Counted from the stretch's first letter, positions 35,417 to 44,197 are shown. The stretch: DNA of 64,000 bases from Pelomonas sp. CA6 (GCF_022549225.1 NZ_JAKZFD010000004.1:124001-188000), one strand, 5' to 3'. Made by a program: numbers and translations. The notes: generated by a model not told the origin, from the sequence alone.

Positions 35417-36415
35417 GTGACCACACCAAGCACTGCGTTGCTGGACCTGCAGCAGGCCGGCAAGACCTACAGGCGCGCGGGCCAGAGCATCCGTGCGCTG
35501 GATGACTTCTCGCTGCGCGTGCAGGCTGGCGAGATCGTCGGTCTGCTCGGCCCCAACGGCTCGGGCAAGACCACGCTGGTGAAGCTGGTCACCGGGCTGT
35601 GCGGCGCCGATCAGGGCCAGTTGCGCTGGCGCGGCGGCGACGCGCTGCCGGCGGGCCAGGCCGGTCCGCACCTGCGCGAGATCGGCGTGATCCTGGAAGG
35701 CCGCGGCGCCGCCTACGAGCGCCTGTCGACGCTGGAGAACGCACGCTACTTCTGCGGCCTGCGCGAAGCGCGCTTCGACCGCGCCCACTTCGACCAGCTG
35801 GCCGCGCTGCTGGAGATCCCCGACGTGCGCGCGCCGGTGCGCCAGTTCTCCACCGGCAACAAGCTGCGCGCGGCGCTGCTGGGCGCGCTGATCCACAAAC
35901 CGGCGCTGGCGCTGCTGGACGAGCCCACGCTGGGGCTGGACCTGCTGGGCGTGGAACGGCTGCAGGCCCTGGTGCGCCATGGCGCGCAGCAGGGCATGGC
36001 CTTCGTGCTGAGTTCGCACGACCTGCACTTCATCGAACGGCTGTGCGGTCGCATCGTCTGCATCGCGCAGGGACGCAAGGTCTTCGACGGACCGCGCCAG
36101 TCCTTCGTGCAGCTGGAGCACCACTACCAGCTGCGCCTGCAGCCCCCCGCAGGCGAGGCGCCGCCGGCGCTGCCGCTGGCGCTGGCCGGGCTGCGCTGGC
36201 AGGCCCCGGACACCACCGGCCATGGCGATGGCAGCTGGACGCTGCCGCTGCGCAGCCATGCCGAGACCTGCCTGCTGCTGACCGCCTGGCAGCACGAGCT
36301 GCCGCGCTGTCGCGGCCTGGAACTGCGCCGCGTGGATCTGCGCGACCACTACCTGGGCCTGGTCGGCGCCGACGCGTCGCGCGCCGAGCCCCAGCTCGAA
36401 GGAGAAGCCGCATGA
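35417..36415 (+). CDS. ABC-2 type transporter, ATP-binding protein
   Basis: A 332-residue ATPase of a two-gene export system. Walker A is Gly45-Thr52 (GPNGSGKT), Walker B is ALLDEPTLGLDL and the switch histidine is in LSSHDLHF. The signature reads FSTGNK in place of the usual LSGGQ. About 100 C-terminal residues form an accessory domain. The start is GTG at 35417 after a purine-rich GGGGAGAAAC. The stop overlaps the permease start. The exported substrate is unknown. Confidence 0.9.
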   Translation: MTTPSTALLDLQQAGKTYRRAGQSIRALDDFSLRVQAGEIVGLLGPNGSGKTTLVKLVTGLCGADQGQLRWRGGDALPAGQAGPHLREIGVILEGRGAAYERLSTLENARYFCGLREARFDRAHFDQLAALLEIPDVRAPVRQFSTGNKLRAALLGALIHKPALALLDEPTLGLDLLGVERLQALVRHGAQQGMAFVLSSHDLHFIERLCGRIVCIAQGRKVFDGPRQSFVQLEHHYQLRLQPPAGEAPPALPLALAGLRWQAPDTTGHGDGSWTLPLRSHAETCLLLTAWQHELPRCRGLELRRVDLRDHYLGLVGADASRAEPQLEGEAA

Positions 36416-37179
36416 TGGCGCGCTGGATGCACCACCTGCTCAACGAAGCGCTGCGCAGCCTGGGCCTGGCGCGCCGCTACTGGGTGGAGAGCCTGATCGG
36501 CCTGGGCTTTATCTTCGGCCTGTTCGGCGGCCTGCTGTTCGCGGTGCTGTCGGTCAGCGGCCAGAGCCTGGGCTCCGGCGAGGCGGACGGACTGATCGTC
36601 GGCTTCGCCATCTGGCTCTTCGCCGCCGGCGCCTTTGGCAGCGCCTGCAAGGAAGTGCAGGAGGAGACCGAGCAGCGCACGCTGGAACAGCTCAGCCTGG
36701 CGCCGCGCCCGCTCAGCTTCACGCTGGCCGTGCGCACGGTGCTGGGCATGCTCGTGGGCCTGGGCCTGCTCGCGCTGACCCTGATGCTGATCAGCCTGCT
36801 CACCGACGGCCGGGTGGCGCCGCTGCAGCCGCAGGTCCTCGGCCTGCTGCTGCTGGGCGCGCCCGCGCTGGTGGGCGCGAGCTACGCGCTGGCCGGCGTG
36901 ATGCTGCTGGTCAAGCGCGGCGAGCTGCTGCTGGTGAGCGCGCAGCCGGCGGTGATCGGCCTGGTGGCGCTGCCGGCCTTCCCGATCAACGCGCTGGCCC
37001 TGCTGCCCTATGCGCTCAGCGCGGCCGCGGCACGCGCGGCCGCCACCGGCACCCCGCTGGGCAGCGACGTGTGGATCGCGGTGGCGCTGAACAGCCTGCT
37101 CTACCTGCTGGCCGGGCTGGCGGTCTTCATCCTGTTGAACCGGCGCGCGCGCCGGCTGGGCGTGCTGGGCCACTACTGA
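36412..37179 (+). CDS. ABC-2 type transporter, permease
   Basis: A 255-residue inner-membrane protein with about six hydrophobic helices (for example IGLGFIFGLFGGLLFAVLSV and ALNSLLYLLAGLAVFILLN). The cytoplasmic coupling region is EVQEETEQRTLEQLSLAPRP. It overlaps the ATPase gene by four bases (ATGA); a second ATG at 36415 is equally possible. It pairs with the preceding gene. Confidence 0.88.
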   Translation: MMARWMHHLLNEALRSLGLARRYWVESLIGLGFIFGLFGGLLFAVLSVSGQSLGSGEADGLIVGFAIWLFAAGAFGSACKEVQEETEQRTLEQLSLAPRPLSFTLAVRTVLGMLVGLGLLALTLMLISLLTDGRVAPLQPQVLGLLLLGAPALVGASYALAGVMLLVKRGELLLVSAQPAVIGLVALPAFPINALALLPYALSAAAARAAATGTPLGSDVWIAVALNSLLYLLAGLAVFILLNRRARRLGVLGHY

Positions 37180-37302
37180 TACGCGGCATTGCCGCCGCGC
37201 GCTTGTCGCCTGTGGGGGCGCGAGGACGGGATCCGGCTCCGCATGCACACGCGGACTCAGTCCAGGCCGGGCCATTGAAGCCGGGAAGGCGGCAAACGAC
37301 AG

Positions 37303-37319
37303 GGGGTCAGGTCTTGCCC
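37303..37319. repeat. Short dispersed element GGGGTCAGGTCTTGCCC, copy 2
   Basis: Identical over 17 bp to 10767-10783. Here it overlaps the last codons and TGA stop of the MFS gene (read on the minus strand as GGGCAAGACCTGACCCC). Confidence 0.6.
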
Positions 37320-38491
37320 GCGCGCCGCACCCACAGCTGCAGCAGCACCGCGGCCACCAGCGCGCAGGCTGCCGAGGTGGCGAAGGCCGTTGCCGGCCCC
37401 AGCCCCTGGTAGAGCGTGCCGAAAACCAGCGAGGCCGGCAGCAGCATCGCACCGCTGACCAGATTGAACCAGCCATAGGCCGTGCCGCGCCGCGCCTGCG
37501 GCACCAGATCGGCCACCAGCGCTTTCTCCACGCCTTCGGTCGCGGCGAGGAAGACGCCATAGCCGGCGAACAGCAGCGCCAGCGACACGCCGTCGCCCGA
37601 ACTCAGCCAGCCCAGGCCCAGATAAATCAGCGCATAGGCCAGCCAACCCAGGGTCAGCACCGGCCAGCGGCCCCAGCGGTCCGACAGCGCGGACAGCGGC
37701 GTGGACAGCAGCATCGCCACCGCCGAGACGCCCGCCCACAGCAGCGGCACCTGCGCCTGCGGCATGCCCAGCTCGCGCGCGCGCAGCAGCAGGAACATGT
37801 TGGACGAGTTGCCCAGCGTGAACAGCGCCACCACCACCAGATAGCGGCGGAAAGCCGGCGGCAGATCGGCGAGCGTCCATTCGAAGCGCGGCGCCGGTTC
37901 TTGCGCGCCGGCGCGCGGCTCGCGCAGCGCCAGCGCCAATGCCAGGCACACCAGCCCGGGCAGCAGCGACCACAGAAAGATGTCGCGCAAAGGAAACTGG
38001 CCGGCCAGCAGCGCCGCCGCGAGCAGCGGGCCGATGACGGCGCCGGCGTTGTCCATGGCGCGGTGCAGCCCGAAGGCCAGCCCGCGCTGGCCCGGCGCGA
38101 CGCTGGCCGCCAGCAGCGCGTCGCGCGGCGAGGTGCGCAGCCCCTTGCCGACGCGGTCCGCGAAGCGCAGCGCCAGCACCGCCGGCCATGCGGTGGCCAG
38201 CGCCATCAGCGGCCGGCCCAGGCCGGCCAGCCCGTAGCCGGCCACGATCCAGGGTTTGCTGCGCCGGCTGCGGTCCACCATGACGCCGGAGAACAGCTTG
38301 AGCAGGCTGGCCACGGCTTCGGCCAGCCCTTCGATCAGGCCCAGCACGCGCGGCCCCGCCATCAGCACCGACGACAGGTACAGAGGCACCAGCGGATAAA
38401 GCATCTCGCTGGCGCTGTCGTTGACGAGGCTGATCAGGCCGACGAACCAGACCGTTCGCGGCAGCGCGCGGATGCCGGCCAGCAGCTTCAC
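37307..38491 (-). CDS. MFS transporter
   Basis: A 394-residue protein with about twelve hydrophobic segments of the major facilitator superfamily. MFS loop motifs are seen in [30 protein letters not shown] and [14 protein letters not shown]. The [14 protein letters not shown] block is found in a subfamily of putative drug or sugar exporters. I assign a GTG start at 38491 because no ATG exists in the right place and this GTG overlaps the glyoxalase stop as GTGA, giving [20 protein letters not shown]. The substrate is unknown. Confidence 0.87.
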   Translation of the reverse strand: MKLLAGIRALPRTVWFVGLISLVNDSASEMLYPLVPLYLSSVLMAGPRVLGLIEGLAEAVASLLKLFSGVMVDRSRRSKPWIVAGYGLAGLGRPLMALATAWPAVLALRFADRVGKGLRTSPRDALLAASVAPGQRGLAFGLHRAMDNAGAVIGPLLAAALLAGQFPLRDIFLWSLLPGLVCLALALALREPRAGAQEPAPRFEWTLADLPPAFRRYLVVVALFTLGNSSNMFLLLRARELGMPQAQVPLLWAGVSAVAMLLSTPLSALSDRWGRWPVLTLGWLAYALIYLGLGWLSSGDGVSLALLFAGYGVFLAATEGVEKALVADLVPQARRGTAYGWFNLVSGAMLLPASLVFGTLYQGLGPATAFATSAACALVAAVLLQLWVRRAGKT

Positions 38492-38934
38492 CAGCTGCCG
38501 GTATTGGGCATGCTGGCCCAGGGCTCGGCCGGTGCCAGTGCCGCGCCGATCTGCAGCAGCTCGATGGAGATCTGGTCGGGCGAGCGCACGAAGGCCATGC
38601 GGCCATCGCGCGGCGGGCGCAGGATGGTCACGCCATGGTCGGCCAGGCGCTGGCAGGCGGCGTAGATGTCCTCGACGGCCAGCGCGATGTGGCCGAAGTT
38701 GCGGCCGCCGGTGTAGAGCTCGCCCTTGCCGTCCGCGTCGGGCCAGTTGTAGGTAAGCTCGACCTGGGGCTGGTAGGGGCCGGGCTCGTCGCCGGGCGCG
38801 GCCAGGTAGACCAGCGTGAAGCGGCCGGCCTCGTGCTCGGTGCGGCGCACCTCGACCAGGCCCAGCGCATCGCGGTAGAACTTCAGCGAAGCGTCCAGAT
38901 CGGTGACGCGCACCATGGTGTGCAGGTATTTCAT
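38488..38934 (-). CDS. gloA: Lactoylglutathione lyase (glyoxalase I)
   Basis: Converts the hemithioacetal of methylglyoxal and glutathione to S-lactoylglutathione. It has 148 residues in two VOC-fold repeats. Metal ligands by alignment are His5, Glu59, His82 and Glu125. [17 protein letters not shown] and [12 protein letters not shown] are family segments. The about 15-residue C-terminal tail is slightly longer than in E. coli. It overlaps the MFS gene by four bases. Confidence 0.94.
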   Translation of the reverse strand: MKYLHTMVRVTDLDASLKFYRDALGLVEVRRTEHEAGRFTLVYLAAPGDEPGPYQPQVELTYNWPDADGKGELYTGGRNFGHIALAVEDIYAACQRLADHGVTILRPPRDGRMAFVRSPDQISIELLQIGAALAPAEPWASMPNTGSW

Positions 38935-39078
38935 CGGTACAGAGGCTCCCGCGAGGGTGGCGGTGAAAAAACAGACAGAACCGCATTGTCCCCGCCCGGC
39001 GTCCGGGCCGCAGCACTGCGGCTTTGGCGCCGGCCGTGCCTACACTGCGTGCTTGTGCAGCGGAGCGAGAGAACAGCG

Positions 39079-40071
39079 ATGAAGATGGCCATCGTGGGAG
39101 CCGGCGCGATCGGCGGCTGGATTGCGGCGCAATGGGCCACGCAGGCCGCGCCGGACGAGCGGCCCGAACTGAGCGTGCTGGCGCGCGGCGCCACGCTGGC
39201 CGCGCTGCAGACGCAAGGGCTGCGCCTGCGGCACGCCGATGGCGAGACCTGGCACTGCGCCGTGCGCGCCAGCGACCGGGCCGAGGCGCTGGGGCCCCAG
39301 GATTTGGTGGTGCTGGCGGTCAAGGCCCCGGCACTGCCGCAGGCCGTGCCGGCGCTGCTGCCGCTGCTGGGGCCCGACACCCGCGTGCTGGTGGCGATGA
39401 ACGGCGTACCCTGGTGGTTCTTCGAATCGCTGGACGGCCCCTGCCGGGGCCTGCGGCTGGACAGCGTGGACCCGGGAGGCCGCCTGGCCGAGATGCTGCC
39501 GGCGTGGCGCGTCGTCGGCTCGGTGGTCCATGCCTCGTGCCGGCTGGCCGCCCCGGCCGTGGTTCAGCATGTGATGGGCCGCGGGCTGATCCTCGGCGAT
39601 CCGGCCGGCGGCCGCGATCCGTTCGTCGACGAACTGGCCGCGAGGCTGCAGCGCGCCGGCTTCGAGGCGTCGGTGTCCGAGCGCATCCAGCGCGACATCT
39701 GGTTCAAGCTCTGGGGCAACATGACCATGAACCCCATCTCCGCGCTCACCGGCGCCACCTGCGACCGCATCCTGGACGACGAGCTGGTGCGGGGGCTTGT
39801 GACGGCCGTGATGCGCGAAGCCGCGGCGATCGGCGAACGCATCGGCTGCGCGATCGACCAGACGCCCGAGCAGCGCCATGCGGTGACGCGCAAGCTGGGC
39901 GCCTTCAAGACCTCCATGCTGCAGGACGTGGAAGCGGGCCGCCCCATCGAGCTGGACGCCCTGGTGGGCGCAGTGCGCGAGACCGGCCAGCACCTGGGCC
40001 TGCCCACGCCCTTCACCGACGCGCTGCTGGGGCTGACGCGGCTGATGGCGCAGTCACGCGGCCTGCTCTGA
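39079..40071 (+). CDS. panE: 2-dehydropantoate 2-reductase family protein
   Basis: NADPH-dependent reductase of the ketopantoate reductase family (pantothenate pathway), 330 residues. The N-terminal Rossmann motif is KMAIVGAGAIGGWIAAQW. The catalytic lysine is in the RDIWFKLWGNMTMNPISALT region of the C-terminal helical domain. The start at 39079 follows GCGAGAGAACAGCG. It has no pantothenate neighbours, and paralogues acting on other 2-oxo acids are frequent, so the exact substrate is not certain. Confidence 0.85.
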   Translation: MKMAIVGAGAIGGWIAAQWATQAAPDERPELSVLARGATLAALQTQGLRLRHADGETWHCAVRASDRAEALGPQDLVVLAVKAPALPQAVPALLPLLGPDTRVLVAMNGVPWWFFESLDGPCRGLRLDSVDPGGRLAEMLPAWRVVGSVVHASCRLAAPAVVQHVMGRGLILGDPAGGRDPFVDELAARLQRAGFEASVSERIQRDIWFKLWGNMTMNPISALTGATCDRILDDELVRGLVTAVMREAAAIGERIGCAIDQTPEQRHAVTRKLGAFKTSMLQDVEAGRPIELDALVGAVRETGQHLGLPTPFTDALLGLTRLMAQSRGLL

Positions 40072-40079
40072 AAGCACAA

Positions 40080-40098
40080 GGCCCGCGCGAGGCGGGCC
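40080..40098. terminator. Hairpin between convergent panE and ferritin-like genes
   Basis: The arms GGCCCGC (40080-40086) and GCGGGCC (40092-40098) form a 7-bp stem with a 5-nt loop, 8 nt after the panE stop. No T-tract. Confidence 0.45.
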
Positions 40099-40119
40099 GG
40101 GTCGCTGTGCGGCGCGGGA

Positions 40120-40983
40120 TCAGGCCGCCGGCGCCGGGCCGGCGCCGGCCTGCGTCAGACGCTGCGACAGCTCCTTGCGGAAGCGGTTGAGCTCCTGCAC
40201 GCTGGCAAAGCTGCGCTCCATCAACAGGCTCATGTTGTGCAAGATGCGCTCGACGACCTTGTTCTCCCACACGGCGTCGAACTGGATCTGCTTGTCCAGC
40301 CAGTGTTCCAGCCACTGCGGATCGGGCAGCCGGCTCTGGATGGTGTCGCGCGGGAACAGCTGCGCGTTCACATGCAGGTTGGTCGGATGCAGCGCCTGCG
40401 CGGTGCGGCGCGCGCTGGCCATCAGCACGCCGACCTTGGCGAAGGCGGCACGCGCCTCGTCGCCGAACTTCTGCATCGCCCGCTTCATGTAGCGCAGATA
40501 GGCACCGCCATGGCGCGCCTCGTCGCGGGCCAGCGTCTCGTAGATGGCCTTGATCACCGGCTCGGTATGCCACTCGGCCGCGCGCCGGTACCAGTGGTTG
40601 AGCCGGATCTCGCCGCAGAAGTGCAGCATCAGCGTCTCCAGCGCGGGCGCGGGATCGAACTCGAAGCGGATCTCGTGCAGCTCCTGCTCGCTGGGCACCA
40701 GATCCGGACGGAAGCGGCGCAGGTACTCCATCAACACCAGCGAGTGCTTCTGCTCCTCGAAGAACCAGACGCTCATGAAGGCGGAGAAGTCGCTGTCGTC
40801 GCGGTTGTCGCGCAGGAACATCTCGGTGGCCGGCAACGCCGCCCACTCGGTGATCGCGTTCATCTTGATGGTGCGCGCCTGGTCCTCGGTCAACAGGCTG
40901 GCATCGAACCGATCCCAGGGGATGTCCGTGTCCATGTTCCAGCGCACGGCTTCGAGCTGCTTGAAAAGTTCGGGATAGAGCAT
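40120..40983 (-). CDS. Ferritin-like diiron protein
   Basis: A 287-residue all-helical protein with a complete diiron carboxylate site: Glu46 (TEWAALP), Glu77-x-x-His80 (FFEEQKH), Glu125 (FCGEIRLNHW) and Glu155-x-x-His158 (ARDEARHGG). The pattern resembles acyl-ACP desaturase and other ferritin-like oxygenases more than iron-storage ferritin. No signal peptide or membrane segment and no reductase gene next to it. The start at 40983 gives MLYPELFKQLEAVRW; the longer frame has no conserved content. The reaction is unknown. Confidence 0.85.
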   Translation of the reverse strand: MLYPELFKQLEAVRWNMDTDIPWDRFDASLLTEDQARTIKMNAITEWAALPATEMFLRDNRDDSDFSAFMSVWFFEEQKHSLVLMEYLRRFRPDLVPSEQELHEIRFEFDPAPALETLMLHFCGEIRLNHWYRRAAEWHTEPVIKAIYETLARDEARHGGAYLRYMKRAMQKFGDEARAAFAKVGVLMASARRTAQALHPTNLHVNAQLFPRDTIQSRLPDPQWLEHWLDKQIQFDAVWENKVVERILHNMSLLMERSFASVQELNRFRKELSQRLTQAGAGPAPAA

Positions 40984-41159
40984 GGGACCATCCTGGGAGC
41001 TTGAGGGCGGGCGGATTCTAGCCAGCGCCGTGTGACAGTCGCTGTTCTGGGGCCATTGCACTGTCGCGGGCCGCCCGCGGCCACCGTACCCGTGCAACGG
41101 TTTTCGGCTCGGTCTAGGATGGCAGCCCTTGATCGCGGAACACCCACAGGATCGCCACC

Positions 41160-41738
41160 ATGATGCACGTCCACCGATTCAAGGGCCTGCGCGCCTGGGG
41201 CCTGAGCCTGGCGCTGGCCCTCGCCACCGGCCTGGCGCAGGCCGCCGACTGCCCCAGCCTGCTGCAGCGCGAGATGCCGCGCCTGCAGGACGAAAAACCG
41301 CAGGCCCTGTGCCAGTACGCCGGCAAGGTGGTGCTGGTGGTCAACACCGCCAGCTTCTGCGGCTTCACGCCGCAGTACAAGAGCCTCGAAGCCCTGCACG
41401 CCCGCTATGCCGCCAAGGGGCTGGTGGTGCTGGGCTTCCCGTCCAATGATTTCGGCAGCCAGGAACCCGGCAGCAACAAGGAAATCGCGGAGTTCTGCGA
41501 GAACACCTTCAACGTCAAGTTCCCGATGTTCGCCAAGTCCAGCGTCGCCGCCGGCAAGCCGGACCGCAATCCGCTGTTCGCCGAACTGGCCCGGCGCACC
41601 GGCCAGTCGCCGCGCTGGAACTTCCACAAATATCTGGTGGCGAGAAACGGCACCGAGGTGCTAAGTTTCGGCTCCATGACCGATCCGGAAAGCGCCGGCT
41701 TCGTCCGCGAGCTGGAGCGACTGTTGGCCCAGCCGTGA
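41160..41738 (+). CDS. Glutathione peroxidase-like thiol peroxidase, exported
   Basis: A 192-residue peroxidase of the GPx family with a signal peptide (residues 1-29, ending GLAQAA). The peroxidatic cysteine is Cys67 in VNTASFCGFTPQY (cysteine, not selenocysteine), with Gln101 and the WNFHKYL tryptophan completing the active site. Cys113 (EFCENTF) is placed as the resolving cysteine of thioredoxin-dependent members. The two ATGs at 41160 and 41163 are equivalent starts. Export makes a periplasmic role against peroxides likely. Confidence 0.92.
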   Translation: MMHVHRFKGLRAWGLSLALALATGLAQAADCPSLLQREMPRLQDEKPQALCQYAGKVVLVVNTASFCGFTPQYKSLEALHARYAAKGLVVLGFPSNDFGSQEPGSNKEIAEFCENTFNVKFPMFAKSSVAAGKPDRNPLFAELARRTGQSPRWNFHKYLVARNGTEVLSFGSMTDPESAGFVRELERLLAQP

Positions 41739-41874
41739 ACACCCCACAAGGGTTTTCACCAATCAGCAGATGTCAAACGGCCTATTGAGTCGCCGGAATG
41801 TCTGAAATCGCACAACAACCCGAACGATAAGTCGGGGTTTCTACCAGCTTTGTGCGCAAAGCGGTTAAAGTGAC

Positions 41875-42020
41875 AAGGAGATTTCAGCCGCAAGACCTTC
41901 CATCAGGACTGAAATTCCGGAGCCTTTTTCCTCCTCCTCCCTCCCTCCCTCGTTGGCTCCGGGGCGTCTTGAGGCTTCTTTTATGCCCAGGCGGTCGCGT
42001 TTCGCGACCGCCTTTTTCTT
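41875..42020 (+). ncRNA. Candidate structured small RNA with CCTCC-rich loop
   Basis: Two nested-order stem-loops can be drawn: ATTTCAG (41881-41887) with CTGAAAT (41909-41915), then CCGGAGCC (41917-41924) with GGCTCCGG (41955-41962), whose loop is a pyrimidine tract of repeated CCTCC/CCCTC units. A strong terminator ends the unit at 42020. Exposed anti-Shine-Dalgarno-like CCTCC loops are a feature of some proteobacterial regulatory RNAs. The 5' end is a guess and I found no clear promoter. Confidence 0.45.
41990..42020 (+). terminator. Strong intrinsic terminator
   Basis: A perfect 10-bp stem GGCGGTCGCG (41990-41999) / CGCGACCGCC (42003-42012) is followed by TTTTTCTT. It is on the plus strand, 250 bp after the glutathione peroxidase stop, which is far for that gene and suits a separate transcript. 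Confidence 0.88.
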
Positions 42021-42069
42021 TGCCTCGCCCCGGTGTGCCTCGGCGGCGGAACGACGCCTCCGGGAGACC

Positions 42070-43044
42070 CTACTTCAGCCAGCCCTTGCGCCGGAAGTAG
42101 ATGAAGGGCGCCGCGACCGAGGCCAGCATCAGCCCCAGCGCGAAGGGGTAGCCCAGCTCCCAATCCAGCTCCGGCATCATCTTGAAGTTCATGCCGTAGA
42201 TGCTGGCGATCAGCGTCGGCGGCAGCAGCGCCACGCTGGCCACCGAGAAGATCTTGATGATCTTGTTCTGGTTGATGTTGATGAAACCGACCGTCGCGTC
42301 CATCAGGAAGTTGATCTTGTCGAACAGGAAGGCGGTGTGCGAGTCCAGCGAGTCGATATCGCGCAGGATCTGGCGCGACTCCTCGAACTGCTCGGCGTTG
42401 AGCATGCGGCTGCGCATCATGAAGCTCACCGCACGGCGGGTGTCCATCACGTTGCGGCGGATGCGGCCGTTCAGGTCTTCCTCGCGGGCGATCGCCGCCA
42501 GCACCTCGCCGGCCGCGGCATCGTCGACGTCGTTCTTCAGCACGCGCGCGCTGATCAGTTCCAGCTTGTCGTAGATGCCCTCCAGCACGTCGGCCGAGTA
42601 CTCGGCATCGGCGTCATAGAGCTTGAGCAGCACGTCCTTGGCGTCCTCGATCAGCGCCGGAATGCGGCGCGCGCGCAGGCGCAGCAGGCGGAACACCGGC
42701 AGGTCCTCGTTGTGCACCGAGAACAGCACGTTCTTGTAGAGGATGAAGGCCACGCGCACGTTGCGCGGCGTGTCGGCATCGTCGATCAGGAAGTCGGAGC
42801 GGATGTGCAGCTCGCCGTTGTCTTCCTCGTAGAAGCGCGCCGATTCCTCCAGGTCTTCGTCGACGATATCCTCGGGCAGCTCCAACCCGAAGCGCTCGCG
42901 TATCCAGGCCTTGTCCTCGGCCGTGGGCGACTCCAGGTCCACCCACACGGGGCGGACGAGGCCATCCTGGGGGGAGCAATCGATCTCGTCCTGGAGCTGG
43001 CCACCCTTGAGGCGGCCGTTGTCCAGCGTGAAGACGTTCAGCAT
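42070..43044 (-). CDS. corA: Magnesium/cobalt transporter CorA
   Basis: Pentameric inner-membrane Mg2+ channel, 324 residues. The large cytoplasmic N-terminal domain (about 1-260) is followed by two C-terminal transmembrane helices, the first ending in the invariant selectivity motif IYGMNFKMMPEL and the second ending in FIYFRRKGWLK. The start at 43044 gives MLNVFTLDNGRL, the usual beginning in this group; an ATG eight codons upstream is possible. Transcribed away from hpf. Confidence 0.95.
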   Translation of the reverse strand: MLNVFTLDNGRLKGGQLQDEIDCSPQDGLVRPVWVDLESPTAEDKAWIRERFGLELPEDIVDEDLEESARFYEEDNGELHIRSDFLIDDADTPRNVRVAFILYKNVLFSVHNEDLPVFRLLRLRARRIPALIEDAKDVLLKLYDADAEYSADVLEGIYDKLELISARVLKNDVDDAAAGEVLAAIAREEDLNGRIRRNVMDTRRAVSFMMRSRMLNAEQFEESRQILRDIDSLDSHTAFLFDKINFLMDATVGFININQNKIIKIFSVASVALLPPTLIASIYGMNFKMMPELDWELGYPFALGLMLASVAAPFIYFRRKGWLK

Positions 43045-43723
43045 GCGGCAGATCTCCGGCGCGCGCACCGCGGCGCACGATTCGCGGGATGGGTCGGGCC
43101 GCGCACTCGGCGGCCCGGCTCGTCCGGTCGGTGAGGGCTTCCTCGGGGCCAGGCTGGGCCGGGCACGCTCCCCTGGGGGATCAAGAAAGCCGGTATGACC
43201 CGGGCTCTTCTTGAGAGGCTTGACGATAGGCGGTGGAACCCCGTCTCACTCCGGACAAGGCGCGGTGCGAAAACTCGGGCTGCTCCGGGGGATCAGCGCG
43301 GCTTGCGGCGCATTGACACTGGAGTGGACGGCCACCGAGGGTGGTCGCTGTCCAAGGACATCTCCAGGAATTGGGACGCGGCATTATCACACCGCGCATT
43401 CGCCGCCATCAAGCCGACGCGCCGACAACATCCGGCATTCCAGCACAGCTCTTAACCCCAGCCAAGAACGCGCGAATAACCGTCCATTTCGCTGCGCCAA
43501 CCCTCTTGCCACACTGGGGCAGTGGGAGCACACTCGTTTCACGAAATCTTCATCTGCTACCAGGTCCTCCCACCGCAGTTCCATCTCCAGCCCCCTCCGC
43601 GGGGCAGCTTCCAGATCCCCACCCCAGCCTCAGAAAGCCAAGACCGCAAAAGCCACCTACCGTCTCCCCATCCTGTTTGATTTGATTCGCTTTCCCGACC
43701 AAGCCCTTGTGAAAGGAGGCTTT
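43045..43723. other. Long noncoding stretch between corA and hpf
   Basis: 679 bp without a supportable gene. The frame entering hpf stays open from 43211 but its upstream part is Ser/Pro/Arg-rich and unlike any HPF N-terminus. A 65-codon minus-strand frame at 43387-43584 has no recognisable features. In many proteobacteria rpoN lies directly upstream of hpf; no trace of it is visible here. The region must contain both the corA and hpf promoters, but I could not place them. Confidence 0.7.
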
Positions 43724-44065
43724 ATGAACCTGACGATCAGCGGCCACCATCTCGAAGTGACACCAGCCCTGCGTGAGTACGTGCTCACCAAGCTGGACCG
43801 GGTGACCCGCCACTTTGACCAGGTCGTGGACATCAACGTCCTGCTCACCGTGGAGAAGCAAAAGGAAAAGGAGCGCCGGCAACGTGCCGAAGTCACGCTA
43901 CATGTCAAGGGACGCGACATCTTTGTCGAGCAATCCCACGAGGATTTGTACGCCGCGATCGACCAACTGATGGACAAGCTGGATCGACAGGTCTGCCGCC
44001 ACAAGGACAAGCTGCAGGACCATCACCACGCGTCCGCGAAGCGGCTGGACCTGCCAGCCACCTGA
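43724..44065 (+). CDS. hpf: Ribosome hibernation promoting factor, short form
   Basis: Binds the decoding region of 30S subunits and promotes ribosome inactivation in stationary phase. It has 113 residues, one beta-alpha-beta-beta-beta-alpha domain. The [20 protein letters not shown] start and [21 protein letters not shown] are family segments. The ATG at 43724 has an excellent Shine-Dalgarno (AAAGGAGGC), which settles the start against the longer open frame. Followed by a terminator and then ptsN-hprK. Confidence 0.96.
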   Translation: MNLTISGHHLEVTPALREYVLTKLDRVTRHFDQVVDINVLLTVEKQKEKERRQRAEVTLHVKGRDIFVEQSHEDLYAAIDQLMDKLDRQVCRHKDKLQDHHHASAKRLDLPAT

Positions 44066-44097
44066 GAACGATCCCGTGCGCTTGACGCACTGACGCA

Positions 44098-44124
44098 AGG
44101 CGACCCCCGGACGGTCGCCTTTTT
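44098..44124 (+). terminator. Intrinsic terminator after hpf
   Basis: An 8-bp stem AGGCGACC (44098-44105) / GGTCGCCT (44113-44120) with a 7-nt loop is followed by TTTT. It is 33 nt after the hpf stop, so ptsN needs its own promoter. Confidence 0.85.
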
Positions 44125-44191
44125 GTTGTGCAGGCGCCGATCAAATCACGCCCGCGCCACGCCCGGCCCACCGGGATTCCGCGCGGCTTCC

Positions 44192-44197
44192 TATAAT
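44192..44197 (+). promoter_or_regulatory. -10 element of the ptsN promoter (TATAAT)
   Basis: A consensus TATAAT lies 67 nt before the ptsN start and after the hpf terminator. The -35 region at the usual spacing is poor. Confidence 0.5.

Larger units (their letters stand above)
41739..42069. other. Intergenic stretch between the glutathione peroxidase gene and corA
   Basis: There is no supportable protein gene; a 82-residue frame at 41852-42100 is Pro/Arg-rich and runs through a terminator. It contains small inverted repeats (imperfect AACCCGAAC / GTCGGGGTT near 41817-41840; CTTTG / CAAAG at 41848-41861) and the candidate small RNA described separately. Confidence 0.7.

Noticed and set aside
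41852-42100. 82-codon plus-strand frame between the peroxidase gene and corA
   Set aside because: Low-complexity Pro/Arg product, crosses a strong terminator and overlaps the end of corA.
43387-43584. 65-codon minus-strand frame in the corA-hpf gap
   Set aside because: No recognisable domain, ribosome site or family resemblance; left as unexplained noncoding DNA.
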